Positions 19,158-27,037 of a stretch of 37,674 nt of DNA are shown here, piece by piece. The notes under the pieces were generated by a model that saw nothing but the letters and a program-made list of their open reading frames with translations, did no database searches and was not told the DNA's origin. How positions within the stretch are numbered: the stretch's first letter is position 1; each line of letters begins with the position of its first letter. Origin of the DNA: Saprospiraceae bacterium. Lineage in GTDB: Bacteria > Bacteroidota > Bacteroidia > Chitinophagales > Saprospiraceae. The DNA lies in the NCBI GenBank assembly GCA_022844265.1, contig JALHMA010000011.1, positions 1-37,674 on the forward strand. The letters are read 5' to 3'. Made by a program: the position numbers and the translations under genes.

Positions 19158-19664
19158 TTAGTTTTCCTCGGCCTGTTTCAAGAGCGACTCCGAATCGCGC
19201 AGCAGCGATTCCAGTTCGCGTTGCAGTTCCTCTTTGCGCCGCTTCTGATCAGCAGCCTTTGCGGCTTTTTGTTGTTCAGATTTGGCGTCTTTTTTGAGTC
19301 CTTTTTTCGCCAGCGCATCAGCCGCCTGGTCGCCTTTTTCAATGCTGTCTATTTCCGTTTGCAGCTGCGCTTTGCGATCTTCCAGTTCGTCGAGGCGTTT
19401 GAGCACTTTTTCATCAACATATTGTGCGCGGTCGCGAATGGCGCGATAAGCGTCACCCAGTTTGTCGAGTGCGGCATCGTATTTCCCGGCATTGAAGTTG
19501 TTTTTTTCGGTTTTTACCAATTGACCGACAGAAACTACCACATCGCGCATCTGCCCAAAAATTTTCCGGGAATTATCCCGTTCTGTATCGGTGCCGAAGA
19601 AATAATTGTAAACCAGAATGGCAACTACAAGTAATATGCCTATTTTAACAAGCGAACGAATCAT
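19158..19664 (-). CDS. Membrane-anchored coiled-coil protein
   Basis: 168 residues from the ATG at 19664. The frame continues upstream to 19778, but those residues are translated from the inverted repeat at 19713-19831. One N-terminal membrane helix (IGILLVVAILVYNYFF, ~8-23) is followed by a long charged coiled-coil (~35-165) rich in Glu, Lys and Ala, including an AKK/AAKAADQKRRKEE basic stretch. No recognised domain. Topology suggests a periplasmic or cytosolic coiled rod anchored in the inner membrane. Function unknown. Confidence 0.68.
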   Translation of the reverse strand: MIRSLVKIGILLVVAILVYNYFFGTDTERDNSRKIFGQMRDVVVSVGQLVKTEKNNFNAGKYDAALDKLGDAYRAIRDRAQYVDEKVLKRLDELEDRKAQLQTEIDSIEKGDQAADALAKKGLKKDAKSEQQKAAKAADQKRRKEELQRELESLLRDSESLLKQAEEN

Positions 19665-19712
19665 GGCTGTTTTGTATTGGTTTGAAAATTTGCCGCAAAA
19701 GTATGGAAAATA

Positions 19713-19831
19713 GTGCGAAGTCATCAGTGCGAAGTGCGAAGTCCGTAGAGTCCGCTGTTTCATGCCTTGGAAACCCAAGAGTGAAACGGCGGACTCTACG
19801 GACTGACGACTTCGGACTGACGACTTCGGAC
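19713..19831. repeat. GTCCGAA / GTGCGAA heptamer palindrome, copy F
   Basis: Left arm units GTGCGAA, GTCATCA, GTGCGAA, GTGCGAA and GTCCGTA (19713-19747). On the minus strand the right arm reads GTCCGAA, GTCGTCA, GTCCGAA, GTCGTCA, then GTCCGTA. The inner stem is 19741-19762 with 19782-19803, one mismatch in 22 bp; the loop itself has a CTTGG/CAAG pair. It shares its core (GTCCGTAGAGT..., ending GTTTCA) with copy G at 24020. It starts 2 bases after the stop of the RMD1-type gene. Confidence 0.88.
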
Positions 19832-19833
19832 TT

Positions 19834-20610
19834 TTAAAAAATCTTGCTGATTATCAGGTCAAAAACCTCGATACAGATCAAAATAATGATAATCCATTCC
19901 AGTTTGCTGCTTTCGCGGTGCAGGTAAAGTTCGCGGAAAACGGACAAGTTGTCTTCCACTACTTTGAACGTGTATTCGATTTCACGGAAACGCGTTTGTG
20001 TCTCCAGGGTGCGCGCCAGTCCGCGGTGAATGCGATCGAGGTATTCATCTTCCCAGGTAAGATCGGGGCTGTCAAAAATAAAAAGATTTTCGACAATGCG
20101 GTTTTTGGTGTTCAGGGCGCGACCAATAAAGCGGATCATATTTTTGCGGCTGATACTGATACTGCCTTTGTTTTCCATTTGGGATGTGAAATGTTGCATT
20201 TCCTGCAACAGTTCATGTGCGCGCTGGGAGTAAAAATCGAGCGCTACGGAGTGCGCCACATTGAGCATGGCGATTTTGACCACGTCTTCGGTGAATTTGG
20301 GCACTTGCAGCAAATCGAAACCGAAATGTGGTTCCTGGTCTGGGCGGTGTTCAAGTTCAAAATCGTCGCGCAATTTTTCGGATAGCGGGTGGTCGCAGAA
20401 CGGTTGCAGGAAAACGAGGTTTTGACTCATGTCGGTGTCGCTCATATTGGCAAAAACGACCGCACCGTAGTCAAATGCGTAGAAATAACAGTCTTCATCT
20501 ACCAGGTAAAACAATTCAGAGGGGTTTTCCTGGAGCAGCGACCCTGCATACACCTCTTTGAGGCGCTTGAGGTGCAATTGTTCGGCAATATAAAAGGCTA
20601 CGATTTTCAT
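19834..20610 (-). CDS. RMD1/YagE-family (DUF155) protein
   Basis: 258 residues from the ATG at 20610; the frame extends to 20706, but those 32 residues are low-complexity and read from a repeat-like GGTTTGAT stretch. The C-terminal half has the DUF155 features: a long helix region with YSQRAHELLQEM and NKGSISISRKNMIRFIG, and at the end the hallmark ESSKLEWIIIILICIEV membrane-helix start. Yeast RMD1 relatives are mitochondrial-membrane proteins; the bacterial function is unknown. A C-terminal anchor facing the cytosol is predicted. It may be cotranscribed with the coiled-coil gene downstream. Confidence 0.82.
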   Translation of the reverse strand: MKIVAFYIAEQLHLKRLKEVYAGSLLQENPSELFYLVDEDCYFYAFDYGAVVFANMSDTDMSQNLVFLQPFCDHPLSEKLRDDFELEHRPDQEPHFGFDLLQVPKFTEDVVKIAMLNVAHSVALDFYSQRAHELLQEMQHFTSQMENKGSISISRKNMIRFIGRALNTKNRIVENLFIFDSPDLTWEDEYLDRIHRGLARTLETQTRFREIEYTFKVVEDNLSVFRELYLHRESSKLEWIIIILICIEVFDLIISKIF

Positions 20611-20813
20611 ATATTTTGGAGGGTTGGAAGGTTTGATAGTTTGATGGTTGGAAACTTCCCCTTTGGCTTTTGTGCTTTTCTTGTTGCTTTTTTGTCCCTG
20701 ACTCACCTGTATTTTGATGAAAGCCAGAATGAAACAAGGATATGTCGCTTTTTTTTGAACAGTTTGCTACGGAAGAGGTTTGAGTACATTCGAGAACAAA
20801 GATCGAGATTTTT

Positions 20814-20976
20814 GTGAATCGTGAATAGTGAGTAGTGAGTTGTGAATAGTGAGTAGCATCTCGTTAAGGGAATATGGAGAACATTCTTCTAACCAGATGC
20901 TATTCATTATTCACAACTCACTACTCACTATTCACTACTCACCACTCACTATTCACCACTCACGATTCACGATTCC
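20814..20976. repeat. GTGAATA / GTGAGTA heptamer palindrome between divergent genes
   Basis: Left arm 20814-20855: GTGAATC, GTGAATA, GTGAGTA, GTGAGTT, GTGAATA and GTGAGTA. The right arm (20902-20976, minus strand) has eleven units of the same types, and the innermost units occur in the same order as on the left. Inner stem GCATCTCGTTA (20856-20866) with TAACCAGATGC (20890-20900), one mismatch. It occupies most of the 402-base spacer between the RMD1-type and the symporter gene. Unlike most other copies it lies between two 5' ends. The rest of that spacer holds a GGTTTGA-type repeat (about 20617-20653) and a promoter core (20981). Confidence 0.88.
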
Positions 20977-20980
20977 CGCT

Positions 20981-20988
20981 TACATTTG
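20981..20988 (+). promoter_or_regulatory. Probable -7 promoter element of the symporter gene
   Basis: TACATTTG, an exact TAnnTTTG match, directly after the heptamer element and 24 bases before the TTG start at 21013. Confidence 0.5.
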
Positions 20989-21012
20989 CCTCTTTAAAAC
21001 AAAATTGCTCCT

Positions 21013-21894
21013 TTGACTGCTGCTGCTATTGTTGATGTCGCCGTAGGTGGCGTATTGGGTTTGGTTATGTTTGGAGTCGGCTTGTCTCTTACTTTGGCCG
21101 ACTTCATCAGTATTGTCAGGCATCCCCGTGCTTTCTTTACTGCATTGGGCGCCCAGATGCTGGGTTTGCCGATTATCGCCTTTATCATCTGCCTTATAGC
21201 GCCGCTACCTCCCGAAATCAAGGTCGGTTTGATTATTCTGTCCGTGAGTCCGGGAGGCGCCACTTCGGGTTTTCTGACGTATTTATGGGGTGGCAATGTG
21301 GCCCTGTCGCTCTCGCTGACATCGGTCAATAGTTTTTTGACCCTGTTTTCCATTCCTGTTTTGGTCAATATCGGATTGCAGGTTTTTATGGGCCGGGAGA
21401 CCGATTTGCATTTGCCTTTTTGGGAAACGGTAAGCCATATTTTTTTTATTACCATGATCCCGGCTACCCTGGGCATTTTGCTGCGGCGGAATTTTCCGGT
21501 TTTTGCGGAGCGGATCAGTAAACCTGCAAAATACGTGATGCTGGTATTGCTGGGCGTGGTTTTCACCATCAAACTTTTTGCCGGCGAAAGTCAGGGTGGG
21601 GCGGGTTTGAGTATGGATGATTTTATTTTGATTACGCCTTTTGCCCTGATTCAGAACGCATCCTGTCTGTTTTTTGGTTATTTCTTTATGAAATGGATGG
21701 GAATGCCGCATGCATCGAGGATTACAGCCGCTATGGAAAGCGGGGTTCAGAATACCACACTCGCCTTTCTGATAGCCAGTAATATGCTGGGCAACCAGGA
21801 TATGGTAAAACCTGCATTGGTGTATTCCTTGTATTCTTTCTGGACCGCCTGCCTCTTTGCTTACTCCACCAACAGGCTCTATGTCACGGAATAA
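21013..21894 (+). CDS. Bile acid:sodium symporter (BASS)-family carrier
   Basis: 293 residues, nine to ten predicted membrane helices. The start is TTG at 21013: an in-frame stop at 20995 leaves no ATG, and an ATT at 21004 is the only alternative. Family features: FGVGLSLTLADF near the N-terminus, the LSVSPGGATSGFLTYLWGG motif (~75-95) and ITAAMESGVQNTTLAFLIAS (~235-255), the paired sodium/substrate-site segments of BASS carriers. Substrate unknown; bacterial members move organic anions such as pantoate or keto-acids. Confidence 0.9.
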   Translation: MTAAAIVDVAVGGVLGLVMFGVGLSLTLADFISIVRHPRAFFTALGAQMLGLPIIAFIICLIAPLPPEIKVGLIILSVSPGGATSGFLTYLWGGNVALSLSLTSVNSFLTLFSIPVLVNIGLQVFMGRETDLHLPFWETVSHIFFITMIPATLGILLRRNFPVFAERISKPAKYVMLVLLGVVFTIKLFAGESQGGAGLSMDDFILITPFALIQNASCLFFGYFFMKWMGMPHASRITAAMESGVQNTTLAFLIASNMLGNQDMVKPALVYSLYSFWTACLFAYSTNRLYVTE

Positions 21895-21960
21895 CATTCG
21901 CTTAACGAACCGAAGCGGCGTTTGGGCGGATATTTACGGCGTACATACGGGATTGTGATG

Positions 21961-21968
21961 TACTTTTG
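21961..21968 (+). promoter_or_regulatory. Probable -7 promoter element of the LtaS-type gene
   Basis: TACTTTTG, an exact TAnnTTTG match, 107 bases before the ATG at 22076. A TTTG at 21931-21934 is 26 bases upstream, longer than the usual spacing. The rest of this spacer shows nothing else clear. Confidence 0.4.
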
Positions 21969-22075
21969 CATCCGGTAAAGCAACCGTGTTTTTTCAACGA
22001 TGATTTGAACTGGACAAATGATCTCTAATGTCGTGTAGGATGTTGGGAGGTTTCGTCCACCCTGTTATCTAATAT

Positions 22076-24019
22076 ATGGCAATGATGAAAGATTTGTATC
22101 GCCGTTGGGTGCCCTCGCACCTGCGCTTTTTAGTGGTCGTTCACCTGATATTGTTGAGTATTTTCAGCTTGTTCCGGTATGTGACCCTGCTGTACAACCG
22201 CCCCTCCTATTTTTTTCAGGTCGACCGCACCCTGACGGTACGCCAGGCATTTAAAATTGGCCTTTGGTTTGATATTACGGTGGCGAGTTATGCGCTGCTG
22301 CTGCCGTATCTACTGCTCACGGCGGCGTTTATCTGGCCCCGCGAACACCGCAGGCTTTTTGCTTTCACCCGTTTTTATTGCGGCGCCGTTATCCTGGTCT
22401 CCCTGATTATATGTGCGGCAGATGTTCCGTATTTCAACTTTTTCAACTCCCGGCTGACCACCGCTGCCGTACACTGGAAGAACAATTTGCAGGTGGCCAA
22501 GTACATCCTTTCCGAGGTGAAATATTATCCTTTTATCCTCATTTGTGCATTTTGTATCTGGGGGACGGGGCGACTGATGCGGAAAATCTGGCATCGGACC
22601 TGGGCGCCCAACAGCCATTCGCCCAATAACCGGATGGTGGCTACGGCCATGGCATCCGTACTGATGCTGGGCGGCCTCTGGGGTGGCGCAACGCCGAAAA
22701 CGCCCGATATGAAAAGGGCTACTTTCAGCAATGACGGTTTTATTAATCAATTGACACTCAATCCTGTACATACCTGGTTTGACTCGTATTTCGACTTCGA
22801 TATTCATGTCGATAACATTCAAAAAGCCATCAAAAAAGTGCAATACGAATTGGGCATTCAACAGCCGGCTGCCGCTTCTCCCATTGCACGCGAACACCGT
22901 TACCCGCAGTCTGCCAAGCCCATGAATGTGGTACTGGTGTTGATGGAAAGTATGAGCGCCAATCGAATGGGCGTTTATGGAAATCCTAAAAACCTTACAC
23001 CTGGCCTGGACAGCCTGGCCCGCAGCAGTATTTTTTTCGATAACTGTTATTCCAACGGCATACACACCAACGCCGGCCTGTATAGCTCTATTTACGGTAT
23101 GCCGATCATTATGATGCAGCACCCGATGAACAATGGTCGTTCGGAATACCTGGAGTTTACAGGGCTGCCCGTCACTTTGCGCAAAGAAGGTTACATCACG
23201 CAGTTTTTCTGCACACACCCCAAAACCTTTGACAACCTGGATGTTTTCCTGCAAAAAAACGGTTACGACCATATCAGTGATCTGGCTGACTACCCGCCGG
23301 AAGTAGTGGCTAATTCATGGGGTGTAGGCGACGAAACCCTGCTGGAACACGCTTTCCAGAACATGGATAGCCTGGCGTCGGATCCGAGTGGCAAACCGTT
23401 TTTCTCTACCATCCTGACCATCACGACGCATCCGCCGTTTACCCTGCCCGCTTTTACAAAATTCAAGCCGCGCAGTACAGATCCGATTGAGATTACCTAC
23501 GAATACTCGGACTGGGCGATCAAAAACTTCATGGATTCCTGCTCGCGCCAGCCCTGGTACAACAACACCATTTTTGTATTTGTCGGCGATCACGGGGTAA
23601 ATCTCCCCGGTGCTTATGACGTGCCTTTGTCCTACAACCATGTGCCGATGATCATCCATGCGCCCGGCTTGTTCGAACAGCCCGAGGTGCGGCATCAATT
23701 GGCCAACCAAACGGATATTTTCCCGACGGTGATGGGCCTACTCCGGCAGGATTATGTGCAGAATACCCTGGGTTATGACCTTTTTCAGGAAAAACGACCC
23801 TTTGCTTTCTTTTCCCAGGATCATAAAATGGGTGTTGTCAATGAGCGCTTCCTGTACGTTGCGCGTAAATCGGGCAGAGAAACCCTGTATGATTACCGCA
23901 GCGGCTCTTTGGAAGACCTCAGCCACTTGTATCCGGCTTTGGTGGACAGCATGAAAAATTACGCCTGCTCCCACTTGCAGGTGGCGCAGTGGATGATTGA
24001 AAACAACAAGACTAAGTAA
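22076..24019 (+). CDS. LtaS-type membrane sulfatase-fold (alkaline-phosphatase superfamily) enzyme
   Basis: 647 residues. About five N-terminal membrane helices (to ~205) are followed by a periplasmic sulfatase-fold domain (~283-600). Metal and catalytic residues match the LtaS pattern: Glu291 (VLVLMESMSANRMG), the nucleophile Thr331 (GIHTNAG) and Asp505-His506 (FVGDHG). LtaS enzymes transfer phosphoglycerol; in Gram-negatives the relatives modify lipids, glycans or periplasmic glucans with phosphoglycerol or phosphoethanolamine. The exact substrate is not predictable. Alternative starts at 22082 and 22085 are also ATG. The stop TAA is followed without a gap by the GTCGTCA heptamer element. 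Confidence 0.88.
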   Translation: MAMMKDLYRRWVPSHLRFLVVVHLILLSIFSLFRYVTLLYNRPSYFFQVDRTLTVRQAFKIGLWFDITVASYALLLPYLLLTAAFIWPREHRRLFAFTRFYCGAVILVSLIICAADVPYFNFFNSRLTTAAVHWKNNLQVAKYILSEVKYYPFILICAFCIWGTGRLMRKIWHRTWAPNSHSPNNRMVATAMASVLMLGGLWGGATPKTPDMKRATFSNDGFINQLTLNPVHTWFDSYFDFDIHVDNIQKAIKKVQYELGIQQPAAASPIAREHRYPQSAKPMNVVLVLMESMSANRMGVYGNPKNLTPGLDSLARSSIFFDNCYSNGIHTNAGLYSSIYGMPIIMMQHPMNNGRSEYLEFTGLPVTLRKEGYITQFFCTHPKTFDNLDVFLQKNGYDHISDLADYPPEVVANSWGVGDETLLEHAFQNMDSLASDPSGKPFFSTILTITTHPPFTLPAFTKFKPRSTDPIEITYEYSDWAIKNFMDSCSRQPWYNNTIFVFVGDHGVNLPGAYDVPLSYNHVPMIIHAPGLFEQPEVRHQLANQTDIFPTVMGLLRQDYVQNTLGYDLFQEKRPFAFFSQDHKMGVVNERFLYVARKSGRETLYDYRSGSLEDLSHLYPALVDSMKNYACSHLQVAQWMIENNKTK

Positions 24020-24141
24020 GTCGTCAGTCCGAAGTCGTCAGTCCGAAGTCCGTAGAGTACACCGTTTCACTTTTGGTATTTCTAAACATGAAACGGTGTA
24101 CTCTACGGACTTCGCACTTCGGACTGACGACTGATGACGAC
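24020..24141. repeat. GTCGTCA / GTCCGAA heptamer palindrome, copy G
   Basis: Left arm GTCGTCA, GTCCGAA, GTCGTCA, GTCCGAA and GTCCGTA (24020-24054). On the minus strand the right arm is GTCGTCA, a 3-base TCA insert, GTCGTCA, GTCCGAA, GTGCGAA and GTCCGTA. The inner stem, 24045-24069 with 24089-24113, is 25 bp perfect with a 19-base loop. Both flanking convergent genes end TAA directly followed by GTCGTCA, so the element exactly fills the spacer. Core shared with copy F. Confidence 0.92.
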
Positions 24142-25560
24142 TTACCTAGAGCCAGTTGCCCACAACAGCCCGGCTTCCGTTTTCCGGTATTCGGCTGCCA
24201 GTTTCAGGAACTTCACCTGGGCATCCAGCCAGCGTTGTTCGCGGGTATTGATGAGGAAAACAGAACTTTCTCCCTGGTTAAATTTTTCTGTTTCGCCTTC
24301 CAGCAGGGTCAGGTAGTTTCGGGTAATATCCCGGTACAGTACCACCTGATTGCGGAGGTTGTCCAGATCATTGGCATATTGGCGGACTTTATTTTCAATA
24401 GTCTGGCTTTTTTGCTGGATATCGAGTACTGTTTGTGCAATTTTTACTTGCGTTACCTGCCAGTCGCCCCGCGCTTTGCGGTTGAAAATAGGATAACTGA
24501 AATTCAGTCCCCATTTAATATCGTTGGCAAGTACCCCAACGCCTTCCGTGTTACTTGTTGGGAAAAACTCCCAACCGGAGCCCAGGAGGTTGTAATTCAG
24601 GTCGAGTACCGGTTTCCTTTTCTCCATTTTCAAACGACGCTCCACTTCCAGGTTTTGGCGTTTTGCCTCGTACAGGCGCAGTTCAGGATGGTTCACCCGG
24701 GCCTGTTGTACCAGTTCTTCCCGTACGGGTAGGTTTGGAACGGCGTTTTCTGCTTCGGAGAGGACTGGAGGCGTCGGCATTTGTTCCAATGCGAGCGTCT
24801 GATTGTCAGTAATCCAGAGAAAATTGCGCAGTGCCAGGCTTGCATTTTGCATGTCGACGCCGGCAAAATTGACATCCAGCAGCCGGTTTTGTACCTGGAT
24901 AAACGTTTCGATGGTATCGATAGCCGGTTTATCGCCCTGTAAAAAACTTTCGCGCAATGCCTCGTGCCGGATCCGCGACTGGCGGAGTGCAGATTCATAA
25001 ATACGCAACTGGTTGCCGGCCACAACCCAGGTCCAATAGGTTTTGGCTGCCTCGAACATCAAATCATTGAGCAGCAGTTCGCGTTCGGCCTCTGCTCCCT
25101 GTAGTCCGATCCGGGATTGTCGCAGCGCAGCGCGCCTTTCATCCAGCAGCAAACCTTGTCCCAGCGACCAGTTGAAACCCAGCGTGGCCTGGCCATTGGC
25201 CGGCAGGGTAGACTCTGTATTCAGGAAATCGCCGGAGGCCAGGTTGTAAGCGCCTTTTAATTCAAAACCTGCCCAGGTCGGCAGTTTTACGCCGGCTTCG
25301 GTATACTGGAAATACGTTTTTCCACTAAAATTTTTGGAATAAAAATCAGAGTAAGCCTTCGGGTCAAAACCGCCTTTTGCACGCAACAGGGTAGAGGCCG
25401 CCATGTCGCGGTACAGGTCGGCTTGCCGGGCGACAGGATGGCTTTCCAGCACTTGCTGCCTGAAATCCGACCATTCCAGCACCTGTGCGCGGCTGCTGAT
25501 ACACAGGGTCAGCAGTACGACAGCCAAGGTCCATTTTATGCGATTTTGGGGAGTCCTCAT
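24142..25560 (-). CDS. TolC-family outer membrane efflux protein
   Basis: 472 residues with a signal peptide (ending ISSRAQ). Two OEP-type repeats are recognisable as long helical hairpins, each with alternating strand parts (SDFRQQVLESHPVARQA at the start; VREELVQQARVNHPELRLYEAK in the middle; KIAQTVLDIQQKSQTIENK late). It forms the outer-membrane tunnel of a tripartite system. It is the last gene of a three-gene minus-strand operon, and its start overlaps the HlyD gene by four bases. Confidence 0.92.
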   Translation of the reverse strand: MRTPQNRIKWTLAVVLLTLCISSRAQVLEWSDFRQQVLESHPVARQADLYRDMAASTLLRAKGGFDPKAYSDFYSKNFSGKTYFQYTEAGVKLPTWAGFELKGAYNLASGDFLNTESTLPANGQATLGFNWSLGQGLLLDERRAALRQSRIGLQGAEAERELLLNDLMFEAAKTYWTWVVAGNQLRIYESALRQSRIRHEALRESFLQGDKPAIDTIETFIQVQNRLLDVNFAGVDMQNASLALRNFLWITDNQTLALEQMPTPPVLSEAENAVPNLPVREELVQQARVNHPELRLYEAKRQNLEVERRLKMEKRKPVLDLNYNLLGSGWEFFPTSNTEGVGVLANDIKWGLNFSYPIFNRKARGDWQVTQVKIAQTVLDIQQKSQTIENKVRQYANDLDNLRNQVVLYRDITRNYLTLLEGETEKFNQGESSVFLINTREQRWLDAQVKFLKLAAEYRKTEAGLLWATGSR

Positions 25561-26918
25561 TTGCTTTTTACGTCTTTTTCAGTGTTTGTATCGCCCAATT
25601 GCTGGTACAAATCTGGCGGAAATCCGTTCATTATGCGCCACATTTCATACCAAACCGGCACGTCATTAAGTAAAGCAATGCCTTTGGCGCCACCTCCGGG
25701 CTGCAATGCTATTGGCCAGGCTTCTTTCGTAGTGTTCTGGGCGACGAGGATGCGAAATTTACCATTGGCGCTGATATTGCGATCCATGGCGACGACTTTG
25801 CCTGCAAAAGTACCCAGGGATACTCCCGGCCAGCCGCTGAAGAAGAATGCGGGCCACCCGTCAAACAGAAAGCGCACGTCGTGTCCGACTTGTAACAGCG
25901 GCAGGTCGATAGGGCGAACGTACATCTCCACAGCTAATTGATAATCAGCCGGTTGAATACTCACCACCGGGTCGCCTTCTTTGATCATTTCTCCAATGCC
26001 AGGTTTGATAGCCTTAACAATGTAGCCGTCTTGTGGAGCGGTGATGTAGTAAAAACCCTGCCTGCGGGCATAGTTTTCGCGCTCGATACTGAGCTTGCTG
26101 ACTGTCGCACGCGCATCGTATTGCTCGCTGATGGTGCTGAAACGATCGCTGCGGGTTTTAGCGACTTTGTTGGCTGTTTCATTTACCACCAGGCGCAATT
26201 CCGTTTGATAAATAGCCCAATCGTTTTTACTACTGGCCATTTGATTGTCGGCTGCCACCAGTTTGGTTTTTGCTTCCTGTAATTTGAGGCGTTTCTCTTC
26301 CAGTTCGGTCAGTGATTTTAATCCTTTGTCGTACAGCGCCTGCGTTCCGTTTAATTGCCGTTGAGCGACTTGCAGGTCTATTTCCGCCTGCACTACTTTC
26401 AGGCTATCGCTTTCTATTTTAAGCCGAACCTGCTCTATTTTACTTCGAATTTGATTGGTTTTGCTTACCAGTTCGCGCTCCATTGCTGAGATTTGATCGT
26501 TGAGCGCATCGGCTTTGTTGCCATATGACTCAATTGCGCCTTCTTTGGCAGTCACCTGGTTTCCCATGCGCTCCACGAGCCTGGGATCAAAATAGTCTGA
26601 TTTTACTTCGGAAAGATATACGATGGTGTCGCCTTTTTGGACAGCCTGACCTTCGGTGACATACCAGTGCTCGATGCGTCCGGCAATGGTAGCGTGAATG
26701 GTCTGCGGTCTTTGCTCGGGTCGAAGCGTGGTGACTTTTCCGTCAGCATGGACTGTCTGTGTCCAGGGCAAAAACATAAACAACAGGAAAATGACCAGCA
26801 GCGCCAGCATTAGTTTTCGGAAGGAAAGGTGCCAACCGGGTAGTTGACTCGTTTTCAGCGATTGCAACTGGCTCAGGTCTTCGGCATGGTGGAATGTGTT
26901 TTCTGAAATATTCAGCAT
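25557..26918 (-). CDS. HlyD-family membrane fusion protein
   Basis: 453 residues. A short cytosolic N-terminus is followed by one membrane helix (LMLALLVIFLLFMFLPW, ~37-53). Then come a lipoyl/barrel half-motif (GRIEHWYVTEGQAVQKGDTI), a long coiled-coil hairpin (~130-265) and a second barrel half (APQDGYIVKAIKPGIGEMIKE), ending in a beta-barrel domain to ~430. It is the periplasmic adaptor between the ABC transporter (27038) and TolC (24142). It overlaps TolC by four bases. Confidence 0.92.
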   Translation of the reverse strand: MLNISENTFHHAEDLSQLQSLKTSQLPGWHLSFRKLMLALLVIFLLFMFLPWTQTVHADGKVTTLRPEQRPQTIHATIAGRIEHWYVTEGQAVQKGDTIVYLSEVKSDYFDPRLVERMGNQVTAKEGAIESYGNKADALNDQISAMERELVSKTNQIRSKIEQVRLKIESDSLKVVQAEIDLQVAQRQLNGTQALYDKGLKSLTELEEKRLKLQEAKTKLVAADNQMASSKNDWAIYQTELRLVVNETANKVAKTRSDRFSTISEQYDARATVSKLSIERENYARRQGFYYITAPQDGYIVKAIKPGIGEMIKEGDPVVSIQPADYQLAVEMYVRPIDLPLLQVGHDVRFLFDGWPAFFFSGWPGVSLGTFAGKVVAMDRNISANGKFRILVAQNTTKEAWPIALQPGGGAKGIALLNDVPVWYEMWRIMNGFPPDLYQQLGDTNTEKDVKSK

Positions 26919-26924
26919 ACTATT

Positions 26925-27000
26925 TAGTTATTCGTTATTGGTTATTGGTTATTTGTATTGATAATCAATCATTTACAAATAGTTTAGCCAAAACTAATTT
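26925..27000 (+). repeat. Dispersed element, copy D
   Basis: TAGTTAT (26925-26931), TCGTTAT, TGGTTAT, TGGTTAT, TTGTATT and GATAATC in 7-base register, then AATCATTTACAAATAGTTT and AGCCAAAACTAATTT. It lies between the ABC gene and the HlyD gene, inverted relative to their transcription, so here it is inside the leader of HlyD rather than next to a stop. Confidence 0.85.
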
Positions 27001-27037
27001 TGCTTGATTACTTATTTAGTTGATGTGGTTCGAATGA

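Noticed and set aside
19665-19778. N-terminal extension of the coiled-coil protein
   Set aside because: These codons lie largely in the inverted repeat at 19713-19831, and the membrane helix follows the ATG at 19664.
20611-20706. N-terminal extension of the RMD1-type protein
   Set aside because: Low-complexity residues read from a GGTTTGA-type repeat; the family starts near the ATG at 20610.
22310-23272. 320-codon minus-strand frame opposite the LtaS-type gene
   Set aside because: Fully antisense to a well-supported enzyme, with no family features.
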